This document shows, piece after piece, positions 44,198 to 56,168 of a DNA stretch of 64,000 bases; the stretch's first letter is position 1, and every line of letters starts with the position of its first letter. The translations under genes were made by a program, and so were the position numbers. The notes beneath the pieces are model-generated. The model searched no databases. It was not told where the DNA came from and saw only the letters and a list, made by a program, of their open reading frames with translations. The DNA lies in assembly GCA_030411725.1 (NCBI GenBank), contig MU839831.1:62001-126000 (forward strand). The letters are read 5' to 3'. The DNA is from Echria macrotheca (taxonomy: Eukaryota; Ascomycota; Sordariomycetes; Sordariales; Schizotheciaceae).

Positions 44198-45328
44198 TCA
44201 GTTTCTATACTCCACCACATATCGTCGTTCCACGAGCTGGAGGGTGCCGCTGTTTTCTTCACCCTCGAACCGCAGACTGACCTTACCAGTCGGTCCATCC
44301 GTCCCCATGACTTCCGCTTTGTAAAACGTGGTGCTGTCGGGATAGAGCGCAAGAACCGTCTTGCCCTTTTCCAGGTTGGGCAGCTCAGTACCGGCCGCGG
44401 GAATAGGAATCATGCTGCTGGCGCTCGTCCGAAATTCGACCCGCTGGTCGGGCGGCAGGTCGGGGTCCGCATCCTGAACCTTGTACCGTCGCGCTTTCCC
44501 TTCACCCAGGACTTGTTGCACGCGGCCCATCATCCACTCGGTGCTCTCGTTGGTGTTTGTAGGTTTGGGTTTGAACACCACGTCCTGCCCCTTGAAGAAA
44601 GTGACCTTGGCCCTCTGCGCAGCTGTCGCCGACCCAGGTCCCGCCGATTCAGGCGGTACACTATCCGCTTTTCCCGGCGTATCTCTGTCGCCGCCGCGGG
44701 GCGGGAGGCTGTCTCGGTTGCCGGACCGGTCGCTACCCGCCCCGCCGCTACCCCCTAACTTGCGCGTATGACCGCCGATCGGTGACGGCACAGGAGAGTC
44801 GCCCGCGCCATCGAAGTCGTAGACTGACCCAGGATCCCGTCCGTTGTCGCGTTCCTTCTCCCGTTGTTCCTTATCCCGATCGCCCTTATCCCTAATCCCG
44901 GATTGTCGCGCTGAGGAGGACCTGGGGGCGCCGGAGAGCAGCCCACTGGGCCTGTCGCGGCCTGATAACGACGTGGTGCCAGCTATCTGGGCCTCGGCGT
45001 CTTCCTTAGCTTTGACCAGTGCCTTGAGAACCGTGATGTGCTCGATGAGCGCGTCCATTTGCTGCTTGGATACGTCGGCGCCTTTAACACCGGCCCGAAG
45101 AAGGCCATCGAGCTTCTGCTCCTCGGTCAACATGCTCACGGTGTCCTTGTTCTTCGTCATGTAGTTATCCTGCGCAATGATGCCACGGATCTGGTCGTTG
45201 CTGCTGTTGACGCCATCGATCATGGTTCGGAGGTCGTCCTTGATCTGGACCCAGATGTGAGCCTCCTCGCCCTGCGTGGCGCCGCTGTTGCGGTTGGGGC
45301 CGCGCTGATTGCGGTTTCGCGCTGACAT
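44198..45328 (-). CDS. sgf29: SAGA-associated factor 29 (SGF29), tandem Tudor protein
   Basis: This intronless gene encodes 376 residues. The C-terminal 140 residues match the SGF29 tandem Tudor domain, which reads H3K4me2/3 for the SAGA histone acetyltransferase: VTFFKGQDVVFKPKP, STEWMMGRVQQVLGEGKARRYKVQDADPD, then MIPIPAAGTELPNLEKGKTVLALYPDSTTFYKAEV and LRFEGEEN. The N-terminal part is helical and may dock to the complex (EEAHIWVQIKDDLRTM). A low-complexity Arg/Gly/Asp-rich linker lies between. The ATG at 45328 (MSARNRNQ) is the first true Met; the two codons before it in frame lack an ATG. Confidence 0.93.
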   Translation of the reverse strand: MSARNRNQRGPNRNSGATQGEEAHIWVQIKDDLRTMIDGVNSSNDQIRGIIAQDNYMTKNKDTVSMLTEEQKLDGLLRAGVKGADVSKQQMDALIEHITVLKALVKAKEDAEAQIAGTTSLSGRDRPSGLLSGAPRSSSARQSGIRDKGDRDKEQREKERDNGRDPGSVYDFDGAGDSPVPSPIGGHTRKLGGSGGAGSDRSGNRDSLPPRGGDRDTPGKADSVPPESAGPGSATAAQRAKVTFFKGQDVVFKPKPTNTNESTEWMMGRVQQVLGEGKARRYKVQDADPDLPPDQRVEFRTSASSMIPIPAAGTELPNLEKGKTVLALYPDSTTFYKAEVMGTDGPTGKVSLRFEGEENSGTLQLVERRYVVEYRN

Positions 45329-46083
45329 GGTCAACTATCCCTTAATTCTAGCGGATCTTTGGCGTGCCGCTGGAGATGCCTTCGTGTATCGTTCCGCGGT
45401 CTGGGGGTCCTGTCATCGATTTGCGCCAATTATACTGTGCGGTTTGTCCAGTCAGCTGCGCACAAAATGGAAGTGCTTCGTGGGTCTTTTATGTAGAGAT
45501 AAACACACTTGAAATTGAGTTTGGGCCGTCTCAACGACGAGGTACCCTGACTTGCTCGGGTGTTGAACGACGCGTCACAGGTCCGACTCCGTCAAAACAC
45601 GAATGGATGCCGGTTGCCTTGATGAGCCCCGCGGATCCTAGGGCCCATTTTAGACGGTTCTTTCAAATGGTGGAATATGAGTCGTAGTCCCTCGCGCACG
45701 TGTCGATGACCATCGGACCAAGCAATCGAGGTGTTGCATGTCGACACAGCAGCTGGCAGAATTAGGCGGTCAGATTGAACACCTCCCCCGCCATATTCAC
45801 CGTGCGCGCCAATCTTGTTCACTGTGTTTCCCCGCATTTCCCAGCCGCAGATGGGCCCTGTACAGTGCGCGGAAAGCACAGCGCATTCTCCACTCGCAGC
45901 TCTTCTCTTCAACACGGGGAAGCTCCAAGCTTGACGGAAAAGGAGGGGCAGACATCCCAACAAGCTCAACCATCCGAACACAACTGGGATCCTGGGTTTC
46001 CGGGACGGCCCTGCTCCAGACAAAGCTTCGTTCCTCGTTCCCATAACAATTCCCACCCCCTTTCGGTCAACGACAGCCCCAAC
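45329..46083. other. Divergent promoter region of SGF29 and PMI
   Basis: No gene is seen between the two divergent starts. Confidence 0.5.
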
Positions 46084-47502
46084 ATGCAGGTCCCGTTGAT
46101 TCGACTCCAGTGCGGGGTCAATTCATACGACTGGGGGAAGAAGGGTCAGTCGTCGGCTGCTGCAAGGTTCGCCGCCGCGACACCGTCCGAGGAACTCTCG
46201 ATCCAAGATGACCGGCCATACGCTGAGGCAAGCGCCCACTTTTCCCCATGATCAGCAGCACTACACGCCGTTCCCGATCAACTGTGGCTGACGTCGTGCC
46301 CTCTGCAGCTTTGGATGGGAACCCACCCCTCCAACCCGTCGAAAGATCTCACGACTGGCCGCACCTTGCTCGACCTCGTCCAAGATAACCAGGCCTTACT
46401 CGGCCCCTCCGTGGCGGCCCGGTATAGCAAAAAGCTGCCCTTCCTCTTCAAAGTCCTCTCCATCAACAAAGCCCTCTCCATCCAAGCCCACCCCAACAAG
46501 AAGCTCGCCGAGCAACTGCACGCCCGCGACCCCAAAAACTACCCCGATGACAACCACAAACCCGAGATGGCCATCGCCATCACTCCGTTTGAAGGGCTCT
46601 GCGGCTTTCGGCCTGTGGAAGAGATCGCTTTTTTCCTGAAAGAGGTCCCTGCTCTGCGACAGCTCATCGGCGATGCGTCCGCTGACGAGTTCGTCACAGC
46701 CGTCGGCGCTGATTCGGACCCATCTAAACTGAAAAAGGCGTTGCAGAAGGTCTTTGGCCAAGTTATGTCCTCATCGGAATCCGACATGGCCGCCGCAGCC
46801 AAGATTCTCGCCGAGTCTGCCAGTGCTGCCGGTGCGGATTTTGCCGGCGGAGGGGTCACCGCAACATCCGGCTCCGTCTTGGCCGAGCTAGTAACGCGTC
46901 TCTATGGGCAATTCGGTCCTGATTATGGCCTATTCGTCCTCTTCTTCCTGAACTATGTGACACTGCAGCCCGGGGAAGCTCTCTTCCTGCAAGCCGACGA
47001 CATCCACGCCTATGTCAGCGGAGACATTATGGAGTGCATGGCGAGCAGCGATAATGTGGTCCGAGCCGGTTTCACACCCAAGTTCAAGGACGTGGATACG
47101 CTTGTCGGTATGCTCACATACAATTACGCACCCATCGACGAGCAAAAGATGCATCCAACTGATTATCCCTATGTGACGCTCAACCGAGTTGCATATTCTT
47201 CTGGGTCATCTGCTCTCCTATACGATCCACCAATCGAAGAATTCAGCGTGGTGAGGACGGTACTTTACGGCCAAGGGTCAAAAGCAACCTTCGACCCGCT
47301 CGATGGACCGAGCATCGTCATTTGCACTTCTGGCAAGGGCAAAATTTCGGTGGGGCCGACAGTCCAGGAGATCAAAGAAGGATACGTCTACTTCGTGGGT
47401 GCGACAGCCGAATGCGTGATGGAGTCGGAGGGAGGGGAGGACGACGAGTTCATCACATTCAAGGCCTTTTGCGAAGTTGAAGATCATAGCAATGGCGCTT
47501 GA
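46084..47502 (+). CDS. Mannose-6-phosphate isomerase (type I), GC-AG intron
   Basis: Exons 46084-46227 and 46309-47502 give 445 residues. The zinc enzyme interconverts fructose-6-phosphate and mannose-6-phosphate, feeding GDP-mannose for glycosylation and wall mannan. Type I marks are LQCGVNSYDWGKKG, ELWMGTHPSNPS, FKVLSINKALSIQAHPNKKLA (Gln and His zinc ligands), NHKPEMAIAITPFEGLCGFRP, and LQADDIHAYVSGDIMECMASSDNV. The intron begins GCAAGC right after GAG, with no GT nearby that keeps frame, and ends CTGCAG with a CTGAC branch site, so it appears to be GC-AG (81 nt). The junction PYAE|LWMGTHPS agrees with the family. Confidence 0.95.
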
Positions 47503-49730
47503 TACAGCGGAGCAGTTCGTCCAGAGTAGCACCCGATGGGAGATTCCGAGGAAAGAAAATACAGAACACTTTAAAGGCCGCAGCTCGGCCTTGACTTATG
47601 GTGTCGCATTTCGCTCTGGGATTTATGAGTTTATACCAGATCCTCAAACACCAGTAGCCAAAGGAAAGTCACCAGCACTATCTGCGCAATCAAACTTGAC
47701 GTTGATGATCATGTGTCCGCATTCCAGGGTCCATTTGGGTGACAAGAATAGATGCTGGGTAGTTGGAGTGCAGCTCGGTACTTGCGTTGGGCCTTTCCAG
47801 AGTCTCCCAGGGTGTCATCCGTTTGGATCACAACACCAGGCCCACGGATCGCAGCCGGTGCCCATCCGGACCGGGTACAACCGTTTGGGGCGATACGATC
47901 GGAGCTCCGTTGCTGACGCGCAATCTAGCCAAGGCGGATACCTTTTCAGGCTGCTCATCCCAACAGCCCCAGCGGTAGGTTGGAGACGGGCGCCGGGAGA
48001 GGGACGCCGCATCCGCTTCATGCAAACCGGCTTCTCTCTCAGCTAGTTGGCATCAGCCTTGGCGCGCGATAGCGGGAAGTATAACAGATAGGTAAAGTTG
48101 TGTGATGGGTGTGGCTTGTCGCGGCTATCTGGTTCCCGGTTGTTTACCCGCCGTTCCGGGAGACAGAAGACGAAGAGCGGAGCACAGCAGCGCCCAATCC
48201 CTTTTCCCATTTTACCCAGGGGAACGAAAAAGGACAGGAACAGCGGGTAAGCGTTCTGATTTGGCGCTTTCCTGGACCTGAGAGAGAGAGAGAAGCTCGA
48301 GGTACAGGCCTGCGGACATACCCCATCTGTCTCGTTCAATATGGCTCGGGCTTGGCGACGACACCTATAAGTATTGGGACCTTACTGATGCTGAAAATAG
48401 CCACGGCCTTCATCAACTCGGTAAAAAAGACACAGACTGGTCCCCTGTGTTTCTCGCTTCCACTCTGTGTGGGATGGAACCCAGGTCCTTGGGGAGCCAG
48501 TTAGTGTTCGCTCGTTTGTCGCGTAGCGGTAGCGAGCGAGATACCGGAAAGAGAGAGGTCTACCGTAGAAACAAGGGGGGGGGCAAATGAAAAGTAAGGA
48601 TGAGGGAACAGAAAAACATCCGATGCAGTGGAACCACGGGTTGGAATAGACGAGGAAAGCGAGGAGGAGGCTTGCGATGTTTTCCGTCTCTCTCTCTCGC
48701 TTATATGGTAAGTCCACCTCCACAGACCACACCTCTTTCACCTAGGCACCGGGTGTACCTTTTATTAATTACGACGGGTGTGTAGGTGAAAGATGATGGC
48801 AGACTAACGCAGTAGCGTTCATACCTCTGACCCCCAACATGGTCGCCCGGCCCGGGAAATGCTGCGGCCGGCAGAGAGACGCGGTTGACAGGACAGGGAG
48901 ATCCTTGGCCTGTTGGGAACCGCGGCGACCGGAATGACGGTCCAGTGATGACACGCTCGACACTGGAGCTGATAACATGGTAGTAGGTAAGATACCCTTC
49001 CCATGGATAGCGATATGGGGCAGATGGGGCAAGATGTCGCTGGGCAATGCTTGTATTTTCCAAGTGGGATTCCATCGCACCGGGTCAACTGCCGTTCACT
49101 TTTATGCAGCAAAACCACTCGTCCTGTCAACATGCCCGGCAATCGACAAACACATCTTGATCCCTCGTTGACAGGGCAAGGAAGAGAAGAGGGTACCTTG
49201 TCAGTGAGACGCGGCTTCTATCGTAACGGCCTCCTGTCAGCCACTCAGGCCGAGCGGATGGATATTGGAAAGTTCGACCCCCTCTGCAGGTCCGGGATAT
49301 TAATATGGGACGAACTCCCAGCAGAAAAACCTGGGACCTGGATATTGGATATTAAGTGGCAGGCGGGCAGGGTAGGCAGGGCAGCCAGTCCGACCGACAG
49401 CTTGGCTTTTGGGATTTTTTGGGTCGTTTCGGTCTCGCGGGAAGTGACGGGGCGGGCAGGCGCGCCGGATGAAATGGGATTATTGGGTAGTTCAGGTTTT
49501 TGGTCTCCCAGGTGTTATTACTTTTCTTGGGTCTTTTAAGGAATACATATTTGTTGATGGGTCCCTGCTCGCATTTGGTGCTCACCCCCCTTGTTGTGAT
49601 TTTTTTTTTTGGTGTCCATTTTTCGTCGCGTCTGTGCCAGCCAGGTATTTGTCCTGGTTTATTTACCGCCATCTTACTTTCTGTATTCGAAAAGGAATCA
49701 AGGACAGAGGCGCGAAGCAAGGAGTTCAGA
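47503..49730. other. Gene-poor stretch, no gene seen
   Basis: This 2.2-kb region has only short frames without motifs on both strands. A short GA run occurs near 48281-48292 and a G7 run near 48577. The right end is the promoter of the CBM1 gene. Confidence 0.45.
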
Positions 49731-50437
49731 ATGGTCACCTCACTCTTCTTCCTGTCCCTCCTCGCGGGGACGGGCATGGTTGCGGCGCAGAGGGGGCGGC
49801 CCCCGCCGGTGACTACGGTACCGTCGCGGACAACCAGCTACCCACCGGGGGCGACACAGACGCTTTATGGTCAATGTGAGTTTTTTTCTTCTCTCCCGCG
49901 CAGACACGGTCGGGTTCGGGACATTTATGTTGGAGTGGACGAGCTTGTACTGACGAATGACTTCAACAGGCGGTGGACAGACATATAATGGACCGACTTC
50001 ATGCCCGGCAGGCTCTTACTGCCAGAGCAGTGCGAGCAAGTGAGTCCAATGCTCCCTTTAAACCAATCCCAATACAAGACCCCCGGGGAAAAGGAGCACG
50101 GCAGAGAAGTTCGAGAATACCGAAATCGGGAAAACCACCTAAGGAGAACAAGAAAAATGAAAAAGCTGACTATTCCGAAAAAAGTGTCTGGTATTCCCAA
50201 TGCGTACCCATCTCCAACAACAACAACCCAGGCCAGGGCCAGGGCCAGGGCGGCTCCTCGGCCGAGATCCGCACGCTCACCACGCTTATCACGGTCGACG
50301 GGCCGTACCCGACCGTCATCTCGACGCAGATCACGTACTTGCAGCCGAGGCCGACGAGGACGACGACGTCGCCTGTCGAGGTCGTGACGGTTACGCTGGT
50401 GCCGGACGAGCCTTGTGATCATGATTATTATTGCTGA
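49731..50437 (+). CDS. Small secreted protein with a CBM1 cellulose-binding module and no catalytic domain
   Basis: Three exons (49731-49875, 49970-50039, 50185-50437; introns of 94 and 145 nt, the second with a CTGAC branch site) give 155 residues. A signal peptide (MVTSLFFLSLLAGTGMVAA) leads into a Pro/Thr-rich linker. A complete CBM1 follows, split over all three exons: LYGQCGGQTYNGPTSC, GSYCQSS, WYSQCVP. It has four cysteines and the three aromatic face residues (Tyr, Tyr, Trp/Tyr). A Gly/Gln linker then joins an 70-residue Thr/Val-rich tail (TLITVDGPYPTVISTQITYL) ending DEPCDHDYYC. No glycoside hydrolase, esterase or oxidase domain is present and neither flank provides one. It may be an accessory cellulose-binding or wall protein; the tail is not a family I recognise. 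Confidence 0.88.
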
Positions 50438-53400
50438 GGAGGATCTGGGGTGTTTTTTTGGGAGCGGGGGGGATGGGAATGATAGACTACCCTGATTTGG
50501 GTTTTGGGGAAGGGAGGGGGGTTAATGTTTATTTTTTTGATATCATGAAATGTGGAGTATGTGAATATAGGTATGGAGTGGTAGATCTTGGAATAAATGC
50601 TGTTTCTGTTGTTTTTGTTTCTGATTCACTGTCTTACATTTCTTGATCGTCTTGCAGGCAAACGGATGAGGCTATTCAGAGCCAGCCAAGTCGATGAAGA
50701 AAGACAGACAAGATGACCCGGCCCAGCTAAGCTGACACACGACTCCCTTCTGAGATCTCAGTTTCTCACAAAGTCAACATGGATGAGTGCAATCCTGGTT
50801 GTGACGATTTTGCAATCCGATCATACCTACCTAATTGACCAACCTTCTAAAGGGTTGCCAGAATTCTAAGGTCAGCACTTTGAAACCCCAAGTGTGGTTA
50901 TATGCCAGCACGACAGGGCCTTGCCTCTAGTACGAGGCATCAAAAGTCAGCAGAAGCTTCAGGAGGCGGAATTCCCACTCGGCTGCGTCTGGCAATCTTG
51001 TCAAGGAGATATATTCTGAGGTCAGGACATAAATGTCAAATCTTGTTTGACACCGGTTAACCTAAGGTTATCTTGACATCCGGCAGAGAGACATAATCAA
51101 TCCAAAATTAGGCCATCGTTATCAAAGAGATCTCTTATTAGCAAATCTTACTTCCGAGTGGTCCGACGGAAACATCTATGACCGACCAACGGACCAAATC
51201 GGCATTCTGTATCTGTAATGTCCGTATCTGCATGAAAAGACTCCCGAATATGTCCGTTCGCAGGTTGACGAAAAACCGTCCCAAGTGTCTGCAAGATAAG
51301 ATATTTCAGACTGACACCTGGGTCGATTATCCAGTCGGCAGTCCAGAATAGTGACAGGTGAATTCAACAATAGCAATCTTTCGCATATATCGCTTGTCAG
51401 ACGAAAGACGCGATACGGCATCGATTTCTTATTAATCATCACCGGCATAGCCGGGACAGTCACATGCTTCACCGTCGAGGCTGCAATCTTTCGAGGTCGA
51501 CGAGCAGCAGGATTGGGATTAGGGTTGGTTCTAACATAGATCAGGAACCACGGGTGCTAAAGACGGTTGAGATAACACTATCATGCCAGATAGAGAACCA
51601 GCTTGAAATAAGAGATCATGAAGTTCTTTTTCGTTTCACCGCAGACGCAAGTTGTGAGGCATTCCGAGACCTTCGGGGAATGCGCGATGTCGTGACGGTG
51701 GTGGCGTCAGGAGGTGGCTTGGATGCAACCCGATGGTTCGGTGCAACCTTCTGAAAATCCGCATTTCCTGTTTCAAAGCAACATCTTTCAGATGAACGAG
51801 ACTTGCCTCATCATCGATCTGTGGCCACCCACCCGTGTTTGTTCCTTCTTCATCTGATGTTGCTTTCTGCATGCCGGTGACTCGCGTCCAGTGGCAGGCA
51901 GGCACGGCAGGCCAGTGTGGCCAGCAAGGTTCCCGCTGCCTGCGGCCCCACCCAAACCAGAAAAGTGGGTAATCGCAAATTTGCGATCGTGCACGGACCA
52001 TCCATGGTCTCTATTTAAACTCGTCCTCCCTCCCCTTCTTCCACCTCTTTTTCTTTTCTTCTTCATACTTACCTTGATTGAGTGCAGGGAGATCAAGAAC
52101 ACCTTGCACTATGGTGGAGAGCCTGCATTGCACATCGTGGTGCTTTCTGCCATGAATTGTCCTTCGGGGCCGTTCCGGTCGGAATTTTTGCTGTCTTCAA
52201 ACTTCTTTTTTTTTCGCTGTGTGCGCTTCCTACGGGTTGCGCCATGGAGAAGAAAATTCTCTGCTTGTGATATCCGCAAGTTGTCTTGACTGTCTCATTC
52301 CTCGGCACACGTCGCGTTATGTTATTTTCCATTTTCTCTTGGTGTAACCTCCGGCTTGTTGCTCGCTGGCCCAGGTTGTTCATGACTTGGGCAGTTGTGT
52401 TTACGGCCAGCGCGTAGAAAATAGCTGTTTGGCGTTGTAGTGGGGGGCGACACTTTGCATCGGAATTGGAGTTTCGAGTGGCCTACATTGCTCGTTCTGG
52501 CCTCTTCTCTTGTGTCTGAAGTGTTTCCGCATTTCTTATCACTGCGAGTCTACGGAACACGGCGACGAATCTGAGATAGCATAGCGACCGGTCTCGATTG
52601 GACTCTGGTTGCTCTGTTTCTTCCATTGCTCTGCTTCTTCTACGTGCTGCTTTCCAGCGCCAGTCAGCCACTCCCGCAACTCCAGGTCCTCGCCCATCTC
52701 CTTGACCAGTGAGCGAGTTCAAAATTGGAATGAACATCCCTTCATCCCTCATCGTCCCTCATCATGGTCTGATCCACCCTCCAGAGTCACTAATCATCAC
52801 CATGGCCCAGCTGGCACTTGCAGAAGATAAGATACGTCTAGAGTAATGGCAGAATTGTGGACACAGGATTAACCATCACCATTCGGTGAGGGATCCGAAT
52901 CGAACCGCAGTCCCGTCCTGCAATCTACTGCGCAACCCACCGGAAGTAGAACGCACAGTCTCGCCCCTGACATTAGCTGGTTGAAGGTCGAACCGTGCTG
53001 ACAATCTTGCATAGTTTCATGGTTTCCATATCGACAGGAGGATTGCGCGTCGCGCGGCGCTTCGCTGATCCGACGCCGCTTTTGAGTTTGGACACCTCTG
53101 CCCGTCTGTCAACTCCATGAAAGCCCGCTTGCTGTCGATCAATGTTGCGCGGCCACCGTCAGACGGCCGAGGCACTTCAGTACACCGGACCCAACCGTCG
53201 TTGAGTTCATATTGCTTGCTGTTAGCCGGTCTCGACCTGCCGCCGGTCCAAGGCAGGCTTGGCAGGATACATCGCATTCCTCGACTCGGCCAAGCCACCA
53301 TAGTGTAGAGGCAGCCATCGAGGCGCTGCGACAAAGATGTCGCCCTGACCGAAAACAAGGGAGGATGTACGGTCAGGTAGAGATGTACGGTCAGGTAGAA

Positions 53401-55613
53401 TGATGACCTCGCATGTGTGGTTCAATCTGATCATGCGCCTGCCGTGGAATACACGCGCTGAAAGACTGAAGTTTTCTGGTTACGTAAGATAGGATCCCGG
53501 GTAAAATGATGAGGTCATTCCCAGTCGAATAAACCAAGCAAAATGCCCCTGATCGAGATCACAAAGAAGGTCATGACAGAGTACACTACGTCGACGGTTG
53601 ATCCCGCCGGAGGAGTTAGTCCGTTCCCTTCTTTGGCCTACCGAGAACCCCTCCGCCCGACCCTCACTCTGCAGGTACAGTCACTTGCCAGACGGATGAT
53701 ACTTCAAGTATTCCGGTGTTGGCACCCAGACGCGCAGATCATCTGAAGCGACCTCGATTATTTGTCGATCCGGCTCGCCCCAGGCGCCTTGATGCCGCGT
53801 CGCCATGTGTGCCAAGGGCCTGTGTCCATTCCCTTGGGAACAGGTGACAGCTGGGCGGCACCTCAGATCCCGTTTCCCCGTGTTTCTAATCTGGTAGTAG
53901 CAGAGACGCACCGCTCTAGAGTATACACTAGTTTCCATGACAAAAAAGCCTAGTTGACAACGCGTTCCCCATGTGTGGCCTGCCGTCGTTGACAAGCGGT
54001 GTCGTCATTTCCCCTTGCTCTGGCGGCTGGCCAATTACGTCATGGCCCTGGTGGGATTCTCGCTCCTCGTTTTGTGCCAAGAAGGTCGAGTGCGGGGAAG
54101 AATGCCTTTTTCCTGAGCACTGTTCGAATCGGCGATTGGACGGAGGCAATGGATTCATTCACGCCATGGAACGACCCGACGAATCGTGGGCTCGACAGAA
54201 ACCGCAATACGACCCCGTGCTGCTTCTCCCGCTTCTCGAACATGCGCTTCTGACGGACGTGCCGTGTCGTTTGCTCGGGCGGAACAGACGTGGCGCCGTC
54301 ATGACATGACGCCACAGATTCGGTGGTGCCATGGACTCAATTTATCACCTCTGATGCCGCCCTCGGTGAGACAGGTCAACTGCCTCCTTCCTTCCCGGTC
54401 CTTTCCTCGGTCCTCGACGTCGACAAGCTGCAAATTCGACTGGTCCCGGCGACTGGGGCTTCACACCACTTCATCCGAACAAACCATTGGGCTATCTGCT
54501 CTGCTCTCGGCGTTGGGCACTGTCGCATTGGAAGCTTGCGCGCCATCGAGGCAATCTCCCCCCAACGAACGTGGTCGGCGCCACACCACGACGTTCCTGC
54601 ACGCAACCAAGAAGCGACCGACTTGACCTTCCGATCTCTTATCGCGATCCTAGCGCGACGCGGGGAATTCAATTTCCCTGAAGGGGCGATTTGCAGACGG
54701 GTATCTGCCATTTTTGTTTGACGGCTGCCGAAATTTTATTAATTATCTGGCCACGGCCTCCCGAAGCTTCGGCCTCCGCCCGGCGCCTTCTTCTCATTAG
54801 ACTCTTGTGAGCTCCGCAACCTCGTCCAGTGTCTTATCGACAAACACCGACCTGGCTTGCGCACACCCTGCTTTGCTTCATCAACGTGCATCGCAGACGG
54901 AGTTCCAATCCGGACCTCGCAATCGGCCACTCGCAGAGCTGCTTGCAGGCGGTGAGCTGGAGAGATAGCAGGGGTCTGGACCGCCGCTTGAACTGATTCG
55001 TGGTGCCATCGAGGTCCACTCGGGAAACCCCATCATCAAGCTGATCTCCACTGTCCGGCCGGCGTCTCATTTCTTGCTTGCTATTTTGCTGCGTCGTACG
55101 GCTTGCTTCATAAAAAGTGCGCCATCCCCTCTCTCGAGTCGCGGCAGCTTCCCGCCAATTCCGCATCCGCAATCCTGATCACTGGCCTTGACCACGACCG
55201 TGGTGGCATCTGAAGCAGTCCGTTGCGCAACCTCAACTTACAACCCCAGCCATCCCTCCACCCACCACCCCACGCTCTGGACGGTCTGGACCTTGAGTGA
55301 CGACGATACGAGATCATCGCAGAGTCAAAGGACCTGTTCCCCGTCTGTGCCATCACCGGGCCGCAACACCACCAAGTCAACGACACATCGGATCAAACGC
55401 GATTGAGCGTCGACCCCACCGTCATCCGACTGAGCATTGTCCAACCTGTGCGCCTATCGATCGAGCGAGCAAGTTTTATATCCTGCCCATTATTCGCCAT
55501 TCGCCAACACATCCATACTTCCGATGATCCGGTCAGCTGCCTCCCCAAACCCCCAGCGATACACCATCCGCATCCGTCCAGCAGGACCGGTATTACCTCC
55601 CAATACAACCACA
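50438..55613. other. Gene-poor 5.2-kb region
   Basis: I find no supportable gene on either strand. The part from about 50640 to 51600 looks richer in A/T than its surroundings and could be a decayed repeat, but I see no terminal repeats or transposase motifs. The last few hundred bases are probably leader and promoter of the hypothetical gene. Confidence 0.45.
53364..53399. repeat. 18-bp tandem duplication
   Basis: GATGTACGGTCAGGTAGA is repeated twice without mismatch. Confidence 0.9.
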
Positions 55614-56168
55614 ATGGCGGCAACCACATCAGTTGGAGCGGTGCCAGACCGTCACCACATGTCTCCAACTAGCGCGCTACACCATAACCGCGATCTGGCT
55701 CTCCAAAAATACCTACTCCTACAGGAGCAACACGAATATCTACGCCAGCACCTCGATGAACTCCGTCCTGTGCGGTCATCCTCTGGCTCGACAGCAACCA
55801 CCAGCCCAGCTTCGTCGCCAACGCGCGCAGGCTTGAACCCAGGCATCCTTGGTCCCTCGCCCATCTCGCCTCACCACCATCGGGGCTTTGCGGGTCGTCC
55901 GGGCCGACGGACGTCACTACCTACCGGAATTGCATGGGGAACAGAGCTGGATACGCTTCCTGATGGCGGAATCCTCTCCCAAGTCGCCATGGAGGAAGCT
56001 CGACTGTGTGACGTCAACGAGGGTATCAAGCGCACATTGACGGAGTTGCTCAACTGCGAAACAGTTCGGGAGGATCAGGCATTCCGCACCTGGGTCCAAC
56101 GGCGATTAATGGACACAGAGCGCGAGCTTCGAAGCGGGAGGAGGAGGCGAAGTGCGCCAGAGCCATAA
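55614..56168 (+). CDS. Conserved-looking hypothetical protein
   Basis: The unspliced frame gives 184 residues. I do not recognise a family. Visible are a helical, charged N-terminal stretch (LALQKYLLLQEQHEYLRQHL), a Ser/Thr/Pro-rich middle, a His/Arg segment, and a C-terminal helical part (LCDVNEGIKRTLTELLNCE and WVQRRLMDTERELRSG) ending in basic RRRR. The amphipathic C-terminal helix and low-complexity middle suggest a real nuclear or cytosolic protein and not a chance frame. In-frame Met codons also occur at 55524 and at 55659; I chose 55614 by its ACAATGG context. No function can be assigned. Confidence 0.55.
   Translation: MAATTSVGAVPDRHHMSPTSALHHNRDLALQKYLLLQEQHEYLRQHLDELRPVRSSSGSTATTSPASSPTRAGLNPGILGPSPISPHHHRGFAGRPGRRTSLPTGIAWGTELDTLPDGGILSQVAMEEARLCDVNEGIKRTLTELLNCETVREDQAFRTWVQRRLMDTERELRSGRRRRSAPEP

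Noticed and set aside
49003..49539. 178-codon rightward open frame upstream of the CBM1 gene
   Set aside because: Composition is not protein-like and it runs into the CBM1 promoter without a family signal.
51516..51528. Telomere-like motif GGGATTAGGGTTGG
   Set aside because: Only about one and a half units; not an interstitial telomere array.
52878..52936. tRNA-like sequence on the minus strand (GGTTCGATTC with near-complementary ends)
   Set aside because: Total length is about 58 nt, the T-stem does not pair, and no anticodon arm can be drawn; at most a relic.
54186..54626. 146-codon rightward open frame in the gene-poor region
   Set aside because: No motif, no splice partners and competing frames of similar size on both strands.
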